A stretch of 64,000 nucleotides of DNA from an uncultured Roseobacter sp. (GCA_947488305.1 CANKZM010000010.1:44652-108651); one strand, 5' to 3'. Positions 33,765 through 43,037 are shown, counted from the stretch's first letter. Notes: generated by a model not told the origin, from the sequence alone. Translations and numbers: made by a program.

Positions 33765-35492
33765 ATGACCAATGAGCAACTGATTGCAGAGCTGAAGACC
33801 ATCGCTGGCCCCCGCCATGTCCTGACGGGGGAGGCGCGCACCGAACGCTACCGCAAGGGGTTCAGATCAGGGGAGGGGGACGCCATTGCTGTGGTCGTAC
33901 CCGGCACGCTGGTCGAGATGTGGCACGTGCTGAAAGCCTGCGTGGCAGCCGACAAGATTCTCATCATGCAGGCCGCCAACACGGGTCTGACCGAGGGCTC
34001 CACCCCAAAAGGCACTTACGACCGTGATGTGGTGATCCTGTCGACCCTGCGGCTGGATCGTATTCATCTGGTCCGCGACGGTCATCAGATCGTCAGCCTG
34101 CCCGGGGGCACGCTCTTTGGGTTGGAGAAACAGCTTGAACCCTATGGTCGGCAACCGCATTCCGTGATCGGGTCCTCCTGCATCGGGGCCTCGATCATGG
34201 GCGGTGTCTGCAACAACTCAGGCGGCTCGCTGGTGCAGCGCGGACCTGCCTACACCGAATTGTCGCTCTACGCGCAAATCAATCATGATGGCCAGTTGGA
34301 ACTGGTCAATCATTTGGGCATCAATCTTGGCAACGCACCGGAGGATATGCTGTCTCGCGTGGACCGTGGCGATTTCACCGATGCGGACCTGAGCGATGAC
34401 GCGGGCAAAGGCTCTGACGCGGGATACCCTGAGCGGGTCACCGATGTGGATGCCGACAGCCCCGCGCGGTTCAATGCCGACCCTCGGACCCTGCATGAGG
34501 CTTCGGGCTGCGCGGGCAAGCTGGCAGTTTTTGCCGTTCGGCTCGATACCTTCCCGATCAGCACCGGGGACGAGGTTTACTACGTCGGCACCAATGACCC
34601 CGCCGCGCTGACCGAACTGCGTCGGCGGGCCCTGACCGAACTGCCGGAACTCCCAGTGAGCGGGGAATACCTGCACCGCGAATGCTTCGACATCGCGCGC
34701 AAATACGGCAAGGACACGCTGCTGATGATCCATTGGCTGGGTACGGATTTTCTGCCGAAGATGTTTGCCATGAAGGGCGCGATGGATGCGCGTTTCGCCA
34801 AGATACCCTTCCTGCCTGCAAATCTCGTGGACCGGGCGATGCAGATCTTCGCCAATATCATGCCCGAAGCCTTGCCCAAACGCATGTTGGCCTTCCGCGA
34901 CAGGTACGAACACCACCTGATCCTCAAGGTGGGGGCCAGCAGCGCCGCTGGCACGGAAACCATTCTCAACGATACCTGCGGCCCGGACGGCTGGTTCAAA
35001 TGTGACGCGGCTGAGACAAAAAAGGCGATGCTGCACCGCTTTGCCGCGGCGGGGGCCGCGATCCGCTATCACTCTGTGCATCCCAAAACATCCGAAGACA
35101 TTCTGGCCCTCGATATTGCCCTGAAACGCAATGATCGGGAATGGGTCGAAACCCTGCCGCCCGAAATCAACGACCAACTCGTCGCCAGGATGTACTACGG
35201 GCATTTCTTCTGCCACGTCTTCCATCAGGACTACGTCGTGAAGAAAGGTTGTGATCCGAAAGCGCTGAAAGAACAGATGCTTGCGCTGCTTGACACACGC
35301 GGTGCCGAATACCCGGCGGAACATAACGTGGGCCATCTCTACAAAGCCAAACCGGCCTTGGAGACCCATTACAAAACGCTGGATCCCACCAATTCGTTCA
35401 ATCCCGGGATCGGGAAAACCTCACGTGAGAAATACTACGGCGCGCCATGTGGCTGCGGCGTGGATCACACCCGAAAGTCCGCCGCTGAATAA
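33765..35492 (+). CDS. dld: Quinone-dependent D-lactate dehydrogenase
   Basis: A 575-residue FAD enzyme, close in length and layout to E. coli Dld (571). The FAD-binding PCMH domain has VVPGTLVEMWHVLKACVAADKILIMQAANTGLTEGSTPKG, LPGGTLFGLEKQLEPYGRQPHSVIGSSCIGASIMGGVCNNSGGSLVQRGPAY. The C-terminal part holds the lactate-binding and membrane-binding regions, with HNVGHLYKAKP and LDPTNSFNPGIGKTSR. It oxidises D-lactate to pyruvate and passes electrons to quinone at the inner membrane. The gene is 15 bp from the TRAP permease, with AGGAG before the ATG. Its product feeds the pyruvate oxidoreductase encoded next. Confidence 0.93.
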   Translation: MTNEQLIAELKTIAGPRHVLTGEARTERYRKGFRSGEGDAIAVVVPGTLVEMWHVLKACVAADKILIMQAANTGLTEGSTPKGTYDRDVVILSTLRLDRIHLVRDGHQIVSLPGGTLFGLEKQLEPYGRQPHSVIGSSCIGASIMGGVCNNSGGSLVQRGPAYTELSLYAQINHDGQLELVNHLGINLGNAPEDMLSRVDRGDFTDADLSDDAGKGSDAGYPERVTDVDADSPARFNADPRTLHEASGCAGKLAVFAVRLDTFPISTGDEVYYVGTNDPAALTELRRRALTELPELPVSGEYLHRECFDIARKYGKDTLLMIHWLGTDFLPKMFAMKGAMDARFAKIPFLPANLVDRAMQIFANIMPEALPKRMLAFRDRYEHHLILKVGASSAAGTETILNDTCGPDGWFKCDAAETKKAMLHRFAAAGAAIRYHSVHPKTSEDILALDIALKRNDREWVETLPPEINDQLVARMYYGHFFCHVFHQDYVVKKGCDPKALKEQMLALLDTRGAEYPAEHNVGHLYKAKPALETHYKTLDPTNSFNPGIGKTSREKYYGAPCGCGVDHTRKSAAE

Positions 35493-35527
35493 GCGATGCG
35501 CGCCAAAGCAAGCCAAAGGAGCCAGCA

Positions 35528-36103
35528 ATGTTTCAAGTCAGATTACACGGTCGCGGAGGGCAGGGGGTTGTGACCGCCGCTGAGATGCTCTCGATCGCGG
35601 GCTTCAATGAGGGCAAACACGCGCAGGCTTTCCCCTCGTTCGGGTCGGAACGCACAGGGGCACCGGTTGTCTCTTTCTGCCGTCTCGATGACCGGGAAAT
35701 CCGCCGGCGCGAGCCTATTCTGGAACCCGATTGCCTGATTGTTCAGGACCCAACACTGTTTCATGCTCTGGATGTGTTTCAAGGGCTGAAGCCCGGGGGC
35801 TATTTGTTGATCAACTCCACAAAATCCTGGGAAGAGCTGGGCATCGTCGACAAAGTCTCCCACCTGCCCGAAGGCCATGTGGTAGGCATCAACGCCTCTG
35901 CGCTGGCCAAGCAACACGTGGGCCGCCCGGTACCGAACGCGGCCCTGCTCGGTGGCTTTGCTGCGATCACAGGTGAGATCCATCTGGAAAGCGTGGAGAA
36001 AGCGATTTCAACAAAATTTGGCGGCAAGATCGCGGCAGGCAACATCGCCGCCGCGCGGGCCGCCCATGCCGCTGCTTTTGGAGAGGAACTGGAAGATGCT
36101 TAA
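35528..36103 (+). CDS. porG: Pyruvate:ferredoxin oxidoreductase gamma subunit
   Basis: A 191-residue subunit with the POR gamma motifs VRLHGRGGQGVVTAAEMLSIAG and AFPSFGSERTGAPVVSFCRL, which form the CoA-related domain III. With alpha and beta it converts pyruvate, CoA and ferredoxin to acetyl-CoA and CO2. The gene is followed by porA with an 8-bp overlap. It is unusual to find this anaerobe-type enzyme in an operon of an aerobic phototroph; the FNR box at 30433 suggests expression when oxygen is low. Confidence 0.9.
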   Translation: MFQVRLHGRGGQGVVTAAEMLSIAGFNEGKHAQAFPSFGSERTGAPVVSFCRLDDREIRRREPILEPDCLIVQDPTLFHALDVFQGLKPGGYLLINSTKSWEELGIVDKVSHLPEGHVVGINASALAKQHVGRPVPNAALLGGFAAITGEIHLESVEKAISTKFGGKIAAGNIAAARAAHAAAFGEELEDA

Positions 36104-37370
36104 ACAACTCGAAGGCAGCCACGCGGTCGCCGAGGCCATTGCTCTGTGCCGCCCCGAAGTCATCTGCGTCTATCCGATCAGCCCGCAAACCCACATTGTG
36201 GAACATTGCGGCGAGTTGGTGCGGAAGGGCGAGATGGGCAATTGCGAATACATGAACGTCGAAAGCGAATTCGCAGCACTGTCAGCCTGTATCGGGTCCT
36301 CCGCCTGCGGCGCGCGCACCTATACGGCAACCGCCAGTCAGGGTCTGCTTTACATGGCCGAGGCGGTTTACAACGCGTCCGGTCTGGGCTTGCCGATTGT
36401 AATGACCGTGGCCAATCGGGCCATTGGCGCGCCGATCAACATTTGGAACGACCACACCGACAGCATGTCGATGCGCGATGCGGGCTGGATTCAGCTCTTT
36501 GCCGAAACCAATCAGGAAGCGCTTGATCTGCATATTCAGGCGTTCAAGATCGCCGAACGGCTCAGCCAGCCGGTGATGGTCTGTATGGATGGCTTCATCC
36601 TGACCCACGCCTATGAGCGTGTTGACATGCCGACGCAGGAACAGGTCGATCAATTCCTGCCACCGTTTCAGGCGCAACAGGTGCTGGACCCGGTTAATCC
36701 CTATTCCATCGGTGCGATGGTCGGCCCCGAAGCCTTTACCGAGGTGCGCTATCTGGCCCATGAAAAGCAGCTTCAGGCGCTCGATGTGATCCCCGAGATT
36801 GCGTCTGAATTCAAAGAGATCTTTGGCCGCGACAGTGGTGGCCTGATCCGTGAATATGAGACCGAAGGAGCCGATACCATCATCGTCACGTTGGGCTCCG
36901 TTGCGGGCACTGTGAAGGATACGGTCGATGAGATGCGCGCTGCAGGCAAAAAGATCGGCGTTGTCACCGTCGGGTCGTTCCGTCCTTTCCCCTCAGCCCA
37001 ATTGCGCGAGGCGGTGAAGAACGCCAAACAGGTCGTCGTGCTTGAAAAGAGCTTTGCGCTCGGGTTCGGCGGTGTTGTTGCCAACAACATCATGATGTCC
37101 CTGCAAGGCACCGGCATCCACGTCCATACGGTCGTGGCGGGCCTCGGCGGGCGTCCGATCACCATGCCGTCCCTGCACAAGCTCTTTGAAAAGGCGCTCG
37201 CTGACGAGCTAGAAGACATGCAGTTCCTCGATCTGCAATGGGATATCGTCAATGCGGAGCTGGCGCGGCAACGCGCGCAGATCAACTCCGGACCCGTGGC
37301 CGAGAGCATCCTCAAGAACATCCAGGTCGACACCGCGTATGGCGGCGCGGCGAGCCACGCAGCGACATAA
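36096..37370 (+). CDS. porA: Pyruvate:ferredoxin oxidoreductase alpha subunit
   Basis: A 424-residue subunit. Motifs: LEGSHAVAEAIALCRPEVICVYPISPQTHIVEHCGELV (pyrimidine-binding domain I start), ESEFAALSACIGSSACGARTYTATASQGLLYMAE, LPIVMTVANRAIGAPINIWNDHTDSMSMRDAGW, and the domain II part with IIVTLGSVAGTVKDTVDEMRAAGKKIGVVTVGSFRPFP. The start at 36096 is preceded by GAGAGGAACTGGAAG and lies just inside the 3' end of porG. The length is within the usual range for POR alpha. Confidence 0.92.
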   Translation: MLKQLEGSHAVAEAIALCRPEVICVYPISPQTHIVEHCGELVRKGEMGNCEYMNVESEFAALSACIGSSACGARTYTATASQGLLYMAEAVYNASGLGLPIVMTVANRAIGAPINIWNDHTDSMSMRDAGWIQLFAETNQEALDLHIQAFKIAERLSQPVMVCMDGFILTHAYERVDMPTQEQVDQFLPPFQAQQVLDPVNPYSIGAMVGPEAFTEVRYLAHEKQLQALDVIPEIASEFKEIFGRDSGGLIREYETEGADTIIVTLGSVAGTVKDTVDEMRAAGKKIGVVTVGSFRPFPSAQLREAVKNAKQVVVLEKSFALGFGGVVANNIMMSLQGTGIHVHTVVAGLGGRPITMPSLHKLFEKALADELEDMQFLDLQWDIVNAELARQRAQINSGPVAESILKNIQVDTAYGGAASHAAT

Positions 37371-37381
37371 GGAACGGAACC

Positions 37382-38431
37382 ATGAACAAACCATCACAAC
37401 GTACCGCTGCGGACATGGCGCCCGAGCAAAAGGTCAAGTTCTACCAGAAAGGCACCTTCACCGTCGGCAACCGGCTGGTTGACGCAGACAGCCGCAACGT
37501 TCAGTCCTCGATGGACCGCTCCAATGCCATCACCTCTGGCCACAGGGCGTGTCAGGGATGCGGCGAAGCACTAGGCGCACGATATGCGCTGGATACTGCC
37601 ATGCGCGTGACCGGCGGCAAGATGATGGCGGCCAACGCCACAGGGTGCCTTGAGGTTTTCACCACACCTTACCCCGAAACCTCATGGCAAATGCCCTGGA
37701 TGCACTCGCTCTTTGGCAATGCGCCTGCCGTGGCCTCGGGCATGCAGGCGGCCATGAAAGCCAAGGGGAAAACCGATACGCGCATCATCGCGCAGGGTGG
37801 CGACGGCGGCACCGTCGATATCGGTTTCGGATGTTTGTCCGGCATGTTCGAGCGCAACGATGATGTGCTCTATATCTGCTATGACAACGAGGCTTACATG
37901 AACACCGGCGTGCAACGATCGGGGGCCACACCCGGTGGCGCGCGGACAGCGACCACCATGCCAACGGATGCTGACCACCCCGGAAACGTCTTTGGCACGG
38001 GTAAGAACCTGCCCCGGATCGCCATGGCCCATAATATCCCCTATGTCGCAACAGCGTCGGTTGCCTACTTGCAAGACCTTGAAGCCAAGGTCGAAAAGGC
38101 GATGAGTTTCAAGGGCGCGCGCTACATTCACGTCTATGTGCCATGCCCGCTGGGCTGGGGCTGCGCGTCTAATGCGACGATCTCGCTGGCGCGGCTTGTT
38201 GTCGAGACCGGCATGTTCCCACTCTTTGAAGCGGAGCATGGGGCAGTGACATCCACACGGCCGATCCGTCAACGCGTGCCCATCGAGCAATATCTCAAAC
38301 CCCAGCGCCGCTTTGCGCATCTCTTCAAATCCCCACAAGGACAAGAGGCGATCGAAAAGCTGCAAGCCATGTGCGACCGCAACATCAAGGACTACGATCT
38401 GCTGCGCGAAACAGAGGAGACACCGGCATGA
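37382..38431 (+). CDS. porB: Pyruvate:ferredoxin oxidoreductase beta subunit
   Basis: A 349-residue TPP-binding subunit. HRACQGCGEALGARYALD contains the two Cys of the cluster near the active site. The TPP motif is GDGGTVDIGFGCLSGMFERNDDVLYICYDNEAYMNTGVQRSG, and VYVPCPLGWG with a further Cys is also seen. It has no ferredoxin domain of its own; that role falls to the next gene, which overlaps by 4 bp (ATGA). The start lies 11 bp after porA with AAGGAAC upstream. Confidence 0.92.
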   Translation: MNKPSQRTAADMAPEQKVKFYQKGTFTVGNRLVDADSRNVQSSMDRSNAITSGHRACQGCGEALGARYALDTAMRVTGGKMMAANATGCLEVFTTPYPETSWQMPWMHSLFGNAPAVASGMQAAMKAKGKTDTRIIAQGGDGGTVDIGFGCLSGMFERNDDVLYICYDNEAYMNTGVQRSGATPGGARTATTMPTDADHPGNVFGTGKNLPRIAMAHNIPYVATASVAYLQDLEAKVEKAMSFKGARYIHVYVPCPLGWGCASNATISLARLVVETGMFPLFEAEHGAVTSTRPIRQRVPIEQYLKPQRRFAHLFKSPQGQEAIEKLQAMCDRNIKDYDLLRETEETPA

Positions 38432-40071
38432 GCCTTCCAACCACAGCCCCTTTCGCGATCACCGTCGATGTCGGCACCTCGCTCAACAACCACACAGGCA
38501 CCTGGCGCACGGAACGCCCGGTCTATCTGGACCGCCTGCCACCCTGCAACAACGCCTGCCCGGCGGGAGAAAACATTCAGGCATGGCTCGCGCTTGCGGA
38601 AGAAGGCGATTACGAAGGCGCCTGGCATGAAATCATGAAGAACAACCCCTTGCCGGGGATCATGGGCCGTGCCTGCTATCACCCCTGCGAAAACGCCTGC
38701 AACCGCAAGGACATCGATTCAGCGGTGAGCATCCACGCGGTGGAACGCTTTCTTGATGACGAGAGCCGCAAGCAGGGCTGGGTGCCTCGGGTTCCTTCCG
38801 ACTTGTCCGGCAAACACATTCTGGTTATCGGTTCCGGCCCCTCGGGGCTATCCGCCGCCTACCATCTGCGCCGTCTCGGCCACGCTGTCACGATCTATGA
38901 GGCGGGCCCGGTTGCGGGTGGCATGATGCGCTTTGGCATCCCGTCTTACCGGTTGCCGCGCGACGTTGTAGAAGCCAACATCAAGCGGATCGAGGATATG
39001 GGCGTCGAATTCGTCCTGAACAAAAAAGTCGAGGACATCGCCGCCGAGAAAGAGGCGGGGGGCTTTGACGCCGTCTTCCTTGCCATCGGTGCACATCTGG
39101 CCAACCGCGCCTACATCCCCAGCACCGATGCCTCTAAAATTCTCGATGCGGTCGGCGTGCTGCACGACATGGAAACCGCTGAGGACAAACCCATGCTGGG
39201 CCGCCGTGTCGTTGTCTATGGGGGCGGCAACACCGCCGTTGACGTCGCCCGGACCGCCAAGCGCATGGGCGCGGAAGAGGCAATCATCGTCTACCGCCGC
39301 AACAGGGATCAGATGCCAGCCCATGACTTCGAGATGGACGAAGCACTGGAAGAAGGCGTGATCGTGAACTGGCTCACCACCATCAAGGAAGTCGGCGATG
39401 GCGGCAAGATCATGGTCGAAAAGATGGAGCTGGACGACAATGGCAAGCCTCAGCCCACCGGTGAGATGGACGAACTGGAAGCCGATACCGTCGTGATGGC
39501 CCTTGGCCAGAACGTCGATACCGAGTTCGTCGGTCGCCTCGAAGGGGTCGAGATCAAGGACAAGACCATCCAGGTAGACAACCAATTCATGACCGGGCAT
39601 CCAGGCGTTTTTGCCGGAGGTGACATGGTGCCTTCCGAGCGCACCGTTACGGTCGCGGTGGGGCACGGCAAACATGCAGCGCGCGCCATCCACGCGTGGC
39701 TGCAAGCCGACAGCTACATCAAACCGGAAAAGCCGGAGATTGCGGATTTCGACAAGCTTAACCCCTGGTACTACACCGATGCGCCTGAAACTGTTCAGGA
39801 AATGCTCGATGTGGAGCGGCGCAAATCCACGTTCGGCGAGGTTGTCGAAGGGTTGGATGAGACCAATGCGCTCTACGAGGCGCGCCGGTGTCTGTCCTGC
39901 GGCAACTGCTTTGAATGCGACAATTGCTACGGTGTTTGCCCGGATAATGCGGTCATCAAACTCGGCCCCGGCAAGCGGTTCGAGTTTGATTATGACTTCT
40001 GTAAGGGCTGCGGTATCTGTGCCGCGGAATGCCCCTGCGGTGCCATAGAAATGGTGCCTGAGGAAATTTGA
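38428..40071 (+). CDS. GltD-type NAD(P)H oxidoreductase fused to a 2[4Fe-4S] ferredoxin (PorD-like) domain
   Basis: A 547-residue flavoprotein. The N-terminus has the GltD/DPYD cluster cysteines (PPCNNACPAGENIQ; CYHPCENACNR). A first Rossmann motif (VIGSGPSGLSAAYHLRR) binds FAD at about residues 133-165, and a second (VVYGGGNTAVDVARTAKRMG) binds NAD(P) at about 265-290. The C-terminus has an unusual cluster run (CLSCGNCFECDNCYGVCP) and a classic one (CKGCGICAAECPCGA), as in the delta subunit of pyruvate oxidoreductases. It would pass electrons from the pyruvate enzyme to NAD(P)+, or in reverse. Gene order and overlap with porB support a single complex. Confidence 0.9.
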   Translation: MSLPTTAPFAITVDVGTSLNNHTGTWRTERPVYLDRLPPCNNACPAGENIQAWLALAEEGDYEGAWHEIMKNNPLPGIMGRACYHPCENACNRKDIDSAVSIHAVERFLDDESRKQGWVPRVPSDLSGKHILVIGSGPSGLSAAYHLRRLGHAVTIYEAGPVAGGMMRFGIPSYRLPRDVVEANIKRIEDMGVEFVLNKKVEDIAAEKEAGGFDAVFLAIGAHLANRAYIPSTDASKILDAVGVLHDMETAEDKPMLGRRVVVYGGGNTAVDVARTAKRMGAEEAIIVYRRNRDQMPAHDFEMDEALEEGVIVNWLTTIKEVGDGGKIMVEKMELDDNGKPQPTGEMDELEADTVVMALGQNVDTEFVGRLEGVEIKDKTIQVDNQFMTGHPGVFAGGDMVPSERTVTVAVGHGKHAARAIHAWLQADSYIKPEKPEIADFDKLNPWYYTDAPETVQEMLDVERRKSTFGEVVEGLDETNALYEARRCLSCGNCFECDNCYGVCPDNAVIKLGPGKRFEFDYDFCKGCGICAAECPCGAIEMVPEEI

Positions 40072-40116
40072 CGCGCCTGCATTCGGGCAGCAGAGCTTGC
40101 CCGGGCGCGATTTTTG
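40072..40116 (+). terminator. Intrinsic terminator between the pyruvate oxidoreductase operon and lutABC
   Basis: A two-part hairpin (outer CGCGCC/GGCGCG, inner CGGGCA/TGCCCG) is followed by ATTTTT at 40110-40115. It starts right at the stop codon of the fused flavoprotein gene. lutABC are then either read through partially or have their own promoter in the 67 bp that remain. Confidence 0.75.
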
Positions 40117-40182
40117 TATCACCATGGGCACGTGGACCGGCTTGGCAAGAAGACGACCACAGTGCGCAAACAGGAGACTTTC

Positions 40183-40959
40183 ATGGACGCCGGGCACGAT
40201 ACCAATCCCCGAGTGGGTTTTTTCGTGACGTGTATTGTGGATGCCATGCGCCCCAATATCGGGTTCGCCAGTCTCAAACTTCTGGAAGAGGCGGGGTGTA
40301 CCGTAGAAGTACCAGCCGCCCAGACCTGCTGCGGGCAGCCTGCCTTCAACAGTGGCGATGACGCAACGACCAAGCGGCTCGCAAAGCAGGTGATCGAAGC
40401 GTTTGAACCTTACGATTATATTGTTGTGCCTTCCGGGTCCTGCGCCAGCATGATCCGCAGCCACTACGGCGAGCTTTTTGACGATGACCCGGCATGGCGC
40501 GACCGGCAGCGGGTTGTTTCCGCCAAGACATGGGAAATCCTCAGCTTTTTGACAGACGTGATGAAATATGCGCCCAAGGCCAGCTATGCGGGTACTGCAA
40601 CTTATCATGATAGCTGTTCAGGGCTTCGCGATCTGGGGGTGCACGATCAACCCCGCGCGCTGCTGGGTCAGGTGGACGGGTTGTCGCTTGTGCCGCTTGA
40701 AGGCAACAACGAATGCTGCGGATTTGGCGGCACGTTCTGCGTGAAATACCCCGAGCTTTCGACGGCCATCGTCACCGACAAGACCACCAAGATCAAAGCC
40801 ACCAAGGCCGATACGCTGCTAGGTGGAGACATGGGATGCCTGATGAACATGGCTGGCAAGCTCAGCCGCGAAGGCGAAGATATGCGGGTTTTCCATACCA
40901 TCGAAGTGCTCGCCGGGATGGCAGATGGCCCCGGCATCTGCGCCCCAAAGCTGAAATGA
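40183..40959 (+). CDS. lutA: L-lactate oxidation complex subunit LutA (CCG-domain iron-sulfur protein)
   Basis: A 258-residue cytoplasmic protein with two CCG-type cysteine-rich motifs: TCCGQPAFNSG and NECCGFGGTFCVKYPELS. It matches LutA/YkgE, which with LutB and LutC oxidises L-lactate to pyruvate. The start at 40183 follows CAGGAGACTTT; the longer frame to 40114 lacks a ribosome site. lutB follows 7 bp after the stop. The set complements the D-lactate dehydrogenase encoded upstream, so both enantiomers can be used. Confidence 0.93.
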   Translation: MDAGHDTNPRVGFFVTCIVDAMRPNIGFASLKLLEEAGCTVEVPAAQTCCGQPAFNSGDDATTKRLAKQVIEAFEPYDYIVVPSGSCASMIRSHYGELFDDDPAWRDRQRVVSAKTWEILSFLTDVMKYAPKASYAGTATYHDSCSGLRDLGVHDQPRALLGQVDGLSLVPLEGNNECCGFGGTFCVKYPELSTAIVTDKTTKIKATKADTLLGGDMGCLMNMAGKLSREGEDMRVFHTIEVLAGMADGPGICAPKLK

Positions 40960-40966
40960 TCCATCC

Positions 40967-42370
40967 ATGAAACAGACCTCGCATCAGTTCTCCGAAAACG
41001 TCACGCGCGCGCTGGCGGAACCGACGCTCAAGATTGCGCTGGACCGGACCACAACGCTGCTGCGGACGCGCCGCGCCAAGGTCATCGACGCCTTCCCGGA
41101 ATACGCCAAAGCCCGCGAAACCGCGCAGAAAATCAAGGATCACACGCTCGACAACCTCGGCCACTATTTGCGGCAATTCGAGGAAAACGCTATTGCCAGT
41201 GGCGCGCAGGTCTATTGGGCAGCAACACCAGCTGAGGCCCGCAAGACCGTCACTGATATCTGCAAGGCGGAGGGCGCAAAGACCGCCACCCGCGTCAAGT
41301 CCATGCTGGGCGAGGAAATCGGCATTGGCGAGGCGCTGGCTGACGCAGGCGTGGAACGGATCGAGACAGATCTCGCTGAACATATCATCCAGCTTGCGGG
41401 CGATCCGCCCTCGCACATCGTCATGCCCGCGATGCACAAGACCCAGGAACAGGTGGCAGAGCTTTTCGCCGCAAAACATAAAGAGCCGAGCGAAGAACAG
41501 GATGTCACCTCGCTCGTCGGCAGCGCGCGCCGCGAGTTGCGTGCTAAGTTCATGAACGCCGACATTTCGATTTCTGGCGCGAATTTCCTGATTGCGGATA
41601 CCGGCTCCTTTGTAACCGTCACCAATGAAGGCAACGCCGAGCTGACAACGACCCCGCCCAAGACCCACATCGTGACAGTGGGCATCGAAAAGATAGTGCC
41701 AAGCTTGAAACATGCCGCCGTCTTCCTGCGGCTTCTTTCCCGCGCGGCCATCGGCACCGAGATCACCCAGTACACCACATTCTTCAACGGCCCGAAGCGT
41801 GACGGCGACCGCGACGGCCCGGAAAACCTGCACATCGTGCTGGTGGACAATCACCGCTCAGACATGCTGTCGGATTTCCTGCGGCCCATGCTGCGCTGTA
41901 TCCGCTGCGGAGCCTGCATGAACCACTGTCCGGTTTACGCCGCCGTGGGCGGGCATGCCTATGGCGCGGTTTACCCCGGGCCGATGGGTTCGGTACTGAC
42001 CCCCGCCATGACCGGATTGAAAGGCTCAAAGGATCTGCCTAACGCCTGCACTCTCAACGGAAGGTGCCGCGAGGTCTGTCCGGTGAATATTCCCTTAACC
42101 GACATGCTCCGCGCTTTGCGGGCAAAACAATTCGACGAGGGCATGCCTACACCCATGACGAAATGGGCGCTGCGTTTGTGGGGTGTGATGGCAACCCGTC
42201 CGGCTCTTTATCGCTTTGGGACAGGCGTTTCGAACATGGCTTTGCGTCTGCTGGCACGTGGTCGGGGTAAGATCACCTCTGTGCCACTCGCCGGGGGATG
42301 GACCCGGACACGTGACCTGCCCGAACCCGAGGCCGGTACCTTCATGCAGCAATACAAGAAAAGGCGCTAA
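40967..42370 (+). CDS. lutB: L-lactate oxidation iron-sulfur subunit LutB
   Basis: A 467-residue protein of the LutB/YkgF family. The N-terminal 300 residues form the LUD domain (ATRVKSMLGEEIGIGEALADAG, GSFVTVTNEGNAEL, IVTVGIEKIVPSL). It is followed by two [4Fe-4S] motifs (CIRCGACMNHCPVY at about 311-325, and NACTLNGRCREVCPVNIPL). It likely passes electrons from lactate to the quinone pool. It lies between lutA and lutC. Confidence 0.94.
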   Translation: MKQTSHQFSENVTRALAEPTLKIALDRTTTLLRTRRAKVIDAFPEYAKARETAQKIKDHTLDNLGHYLRQFEENAIASGAQVYWAATPAEARKTVTDICKAEGAKTATRVKSMLGEEIGIGEALADAGVERIETDLAEHIIQLAGDPPSHIVMPAMHKTQEQVAELFAAKHKEPSEEQDVTSLVGSARRELRAKFMNADISISGANFLIADTGSFVTVTNEGNAELTTTPPKTHIVTVGIEKIVPSLKHAAVFLRLLSRAAIGTEITQYTTFFNGPKRDGDRDGPENLHIVLVDNHRSDMLSDFLRPMLRCIRCGACMNHCPVYAAVGGHAYGAVYPGPMGSVLTPAMTGLKGSKDLPNACTLNGRCREVCPVNIPLTDMLRALRAKQFDEGMPTPMTKWALRLWGVMATRPALYRFGTGVSNMALRLLARGRGKITSVPLAGGWTRTRDLPEPEAGTFMQQYKKRR

Positions 42371-42373
42371 GAC

Positions 42374-43018
42374 ATGTCGCGCGACGCCATCCTTCGCAAG
42401 ATTGACAATGCCAATGCCGTGCGCATGTCGTCGGATGTTGCAGCGGCTGCCGCGGCCCTGATTGCCGAGCCTGACGGCTACCGCGCAACATTTGCGCCGC
42501 AATCCGTCTATGACCGCTTTGTCGCCAAGGCGACGTCAGAGACGGTGACAGCAACGGTTGAAGACATCGCTTCGCTTGAAGCCCTGCCTGAGGCCGTGGC
42601 GGCTTACATTGCAAACAATGAGCTTGTACCGCGCATTGCCTTGCAACCCCGCGACAGCCTGACCGAATTGAATTGGAGCGGTTTTGAAACTGTCGATCAG
42701 GCACAGATGAACGAAACACTGGCCGTGACCTTCGCCGATGCCGCCATCGCCGAGACCGGATCACTGGTGTTCCGGACCGCGCCCGATGCACCGGTCTTGC
42801 TCAACTTCCTGCCGCTGCATCATCTGGTTGTGGTCCGTCGCTCAAGCATTCTGCCTCATATGGAAGACGCATTTGACCATTTCGGAACGACAGCCGATGC
42901 GCAACGGCGCAGTCTGAACGTGATCACCGGCACCAGTGGTACCGCGGATATTGAAGCCAAGAATGTCCGGGGCGCGCATGGGCCCCGGTTTATGCATATT
43001 TATTGTGTGACCGACTAA
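42374..43018 (+). CDS. lutC: L-lactate oxidation subunit LutC
   Basis: A 214-residue LUD-domain protein of the LutC/YkgG family: NETLAVTFADAAIAETGSLVF, LNFLPLHHLVVVRRSSILPHMEDA, and NVITGTSGTADIEAKNVRGAHGPRFMHIYCV. It starts 3 bp after the lutB stop and ends the lactate island. The GNAT gene converges on it from the right with 19 bp between the stops. Confidence 0.93.
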   Translation: MSRDAILRKIDNANAVRMSSDVAAAAAALIAEPDGYRATFAPQSVYDRFVAKATSETVTATVEDIASLEALPEAVAAYIANNELVPRIALQPRDSLTELNWSGFETVDQAQMNETLAVTFADAAIAETGSLVFRTAPDAPVLLNFLPLHHLVVVRRSSILPHMEDAFDHFGTTADAQRRSLNVITGTSGTADIEAKNVRGAHGPRFMHIYCVTD

Positions 43019-43037
43019 ACATATTACATAATGTTGA

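Noticed and set aside
38848..40608. A 586-codon open frame on the minus strand
   Set aside because: It lies opposite the fused flavoprotein and lutA genes, has no domain, and is the usual antisense frame in GC-rich coding DNA.
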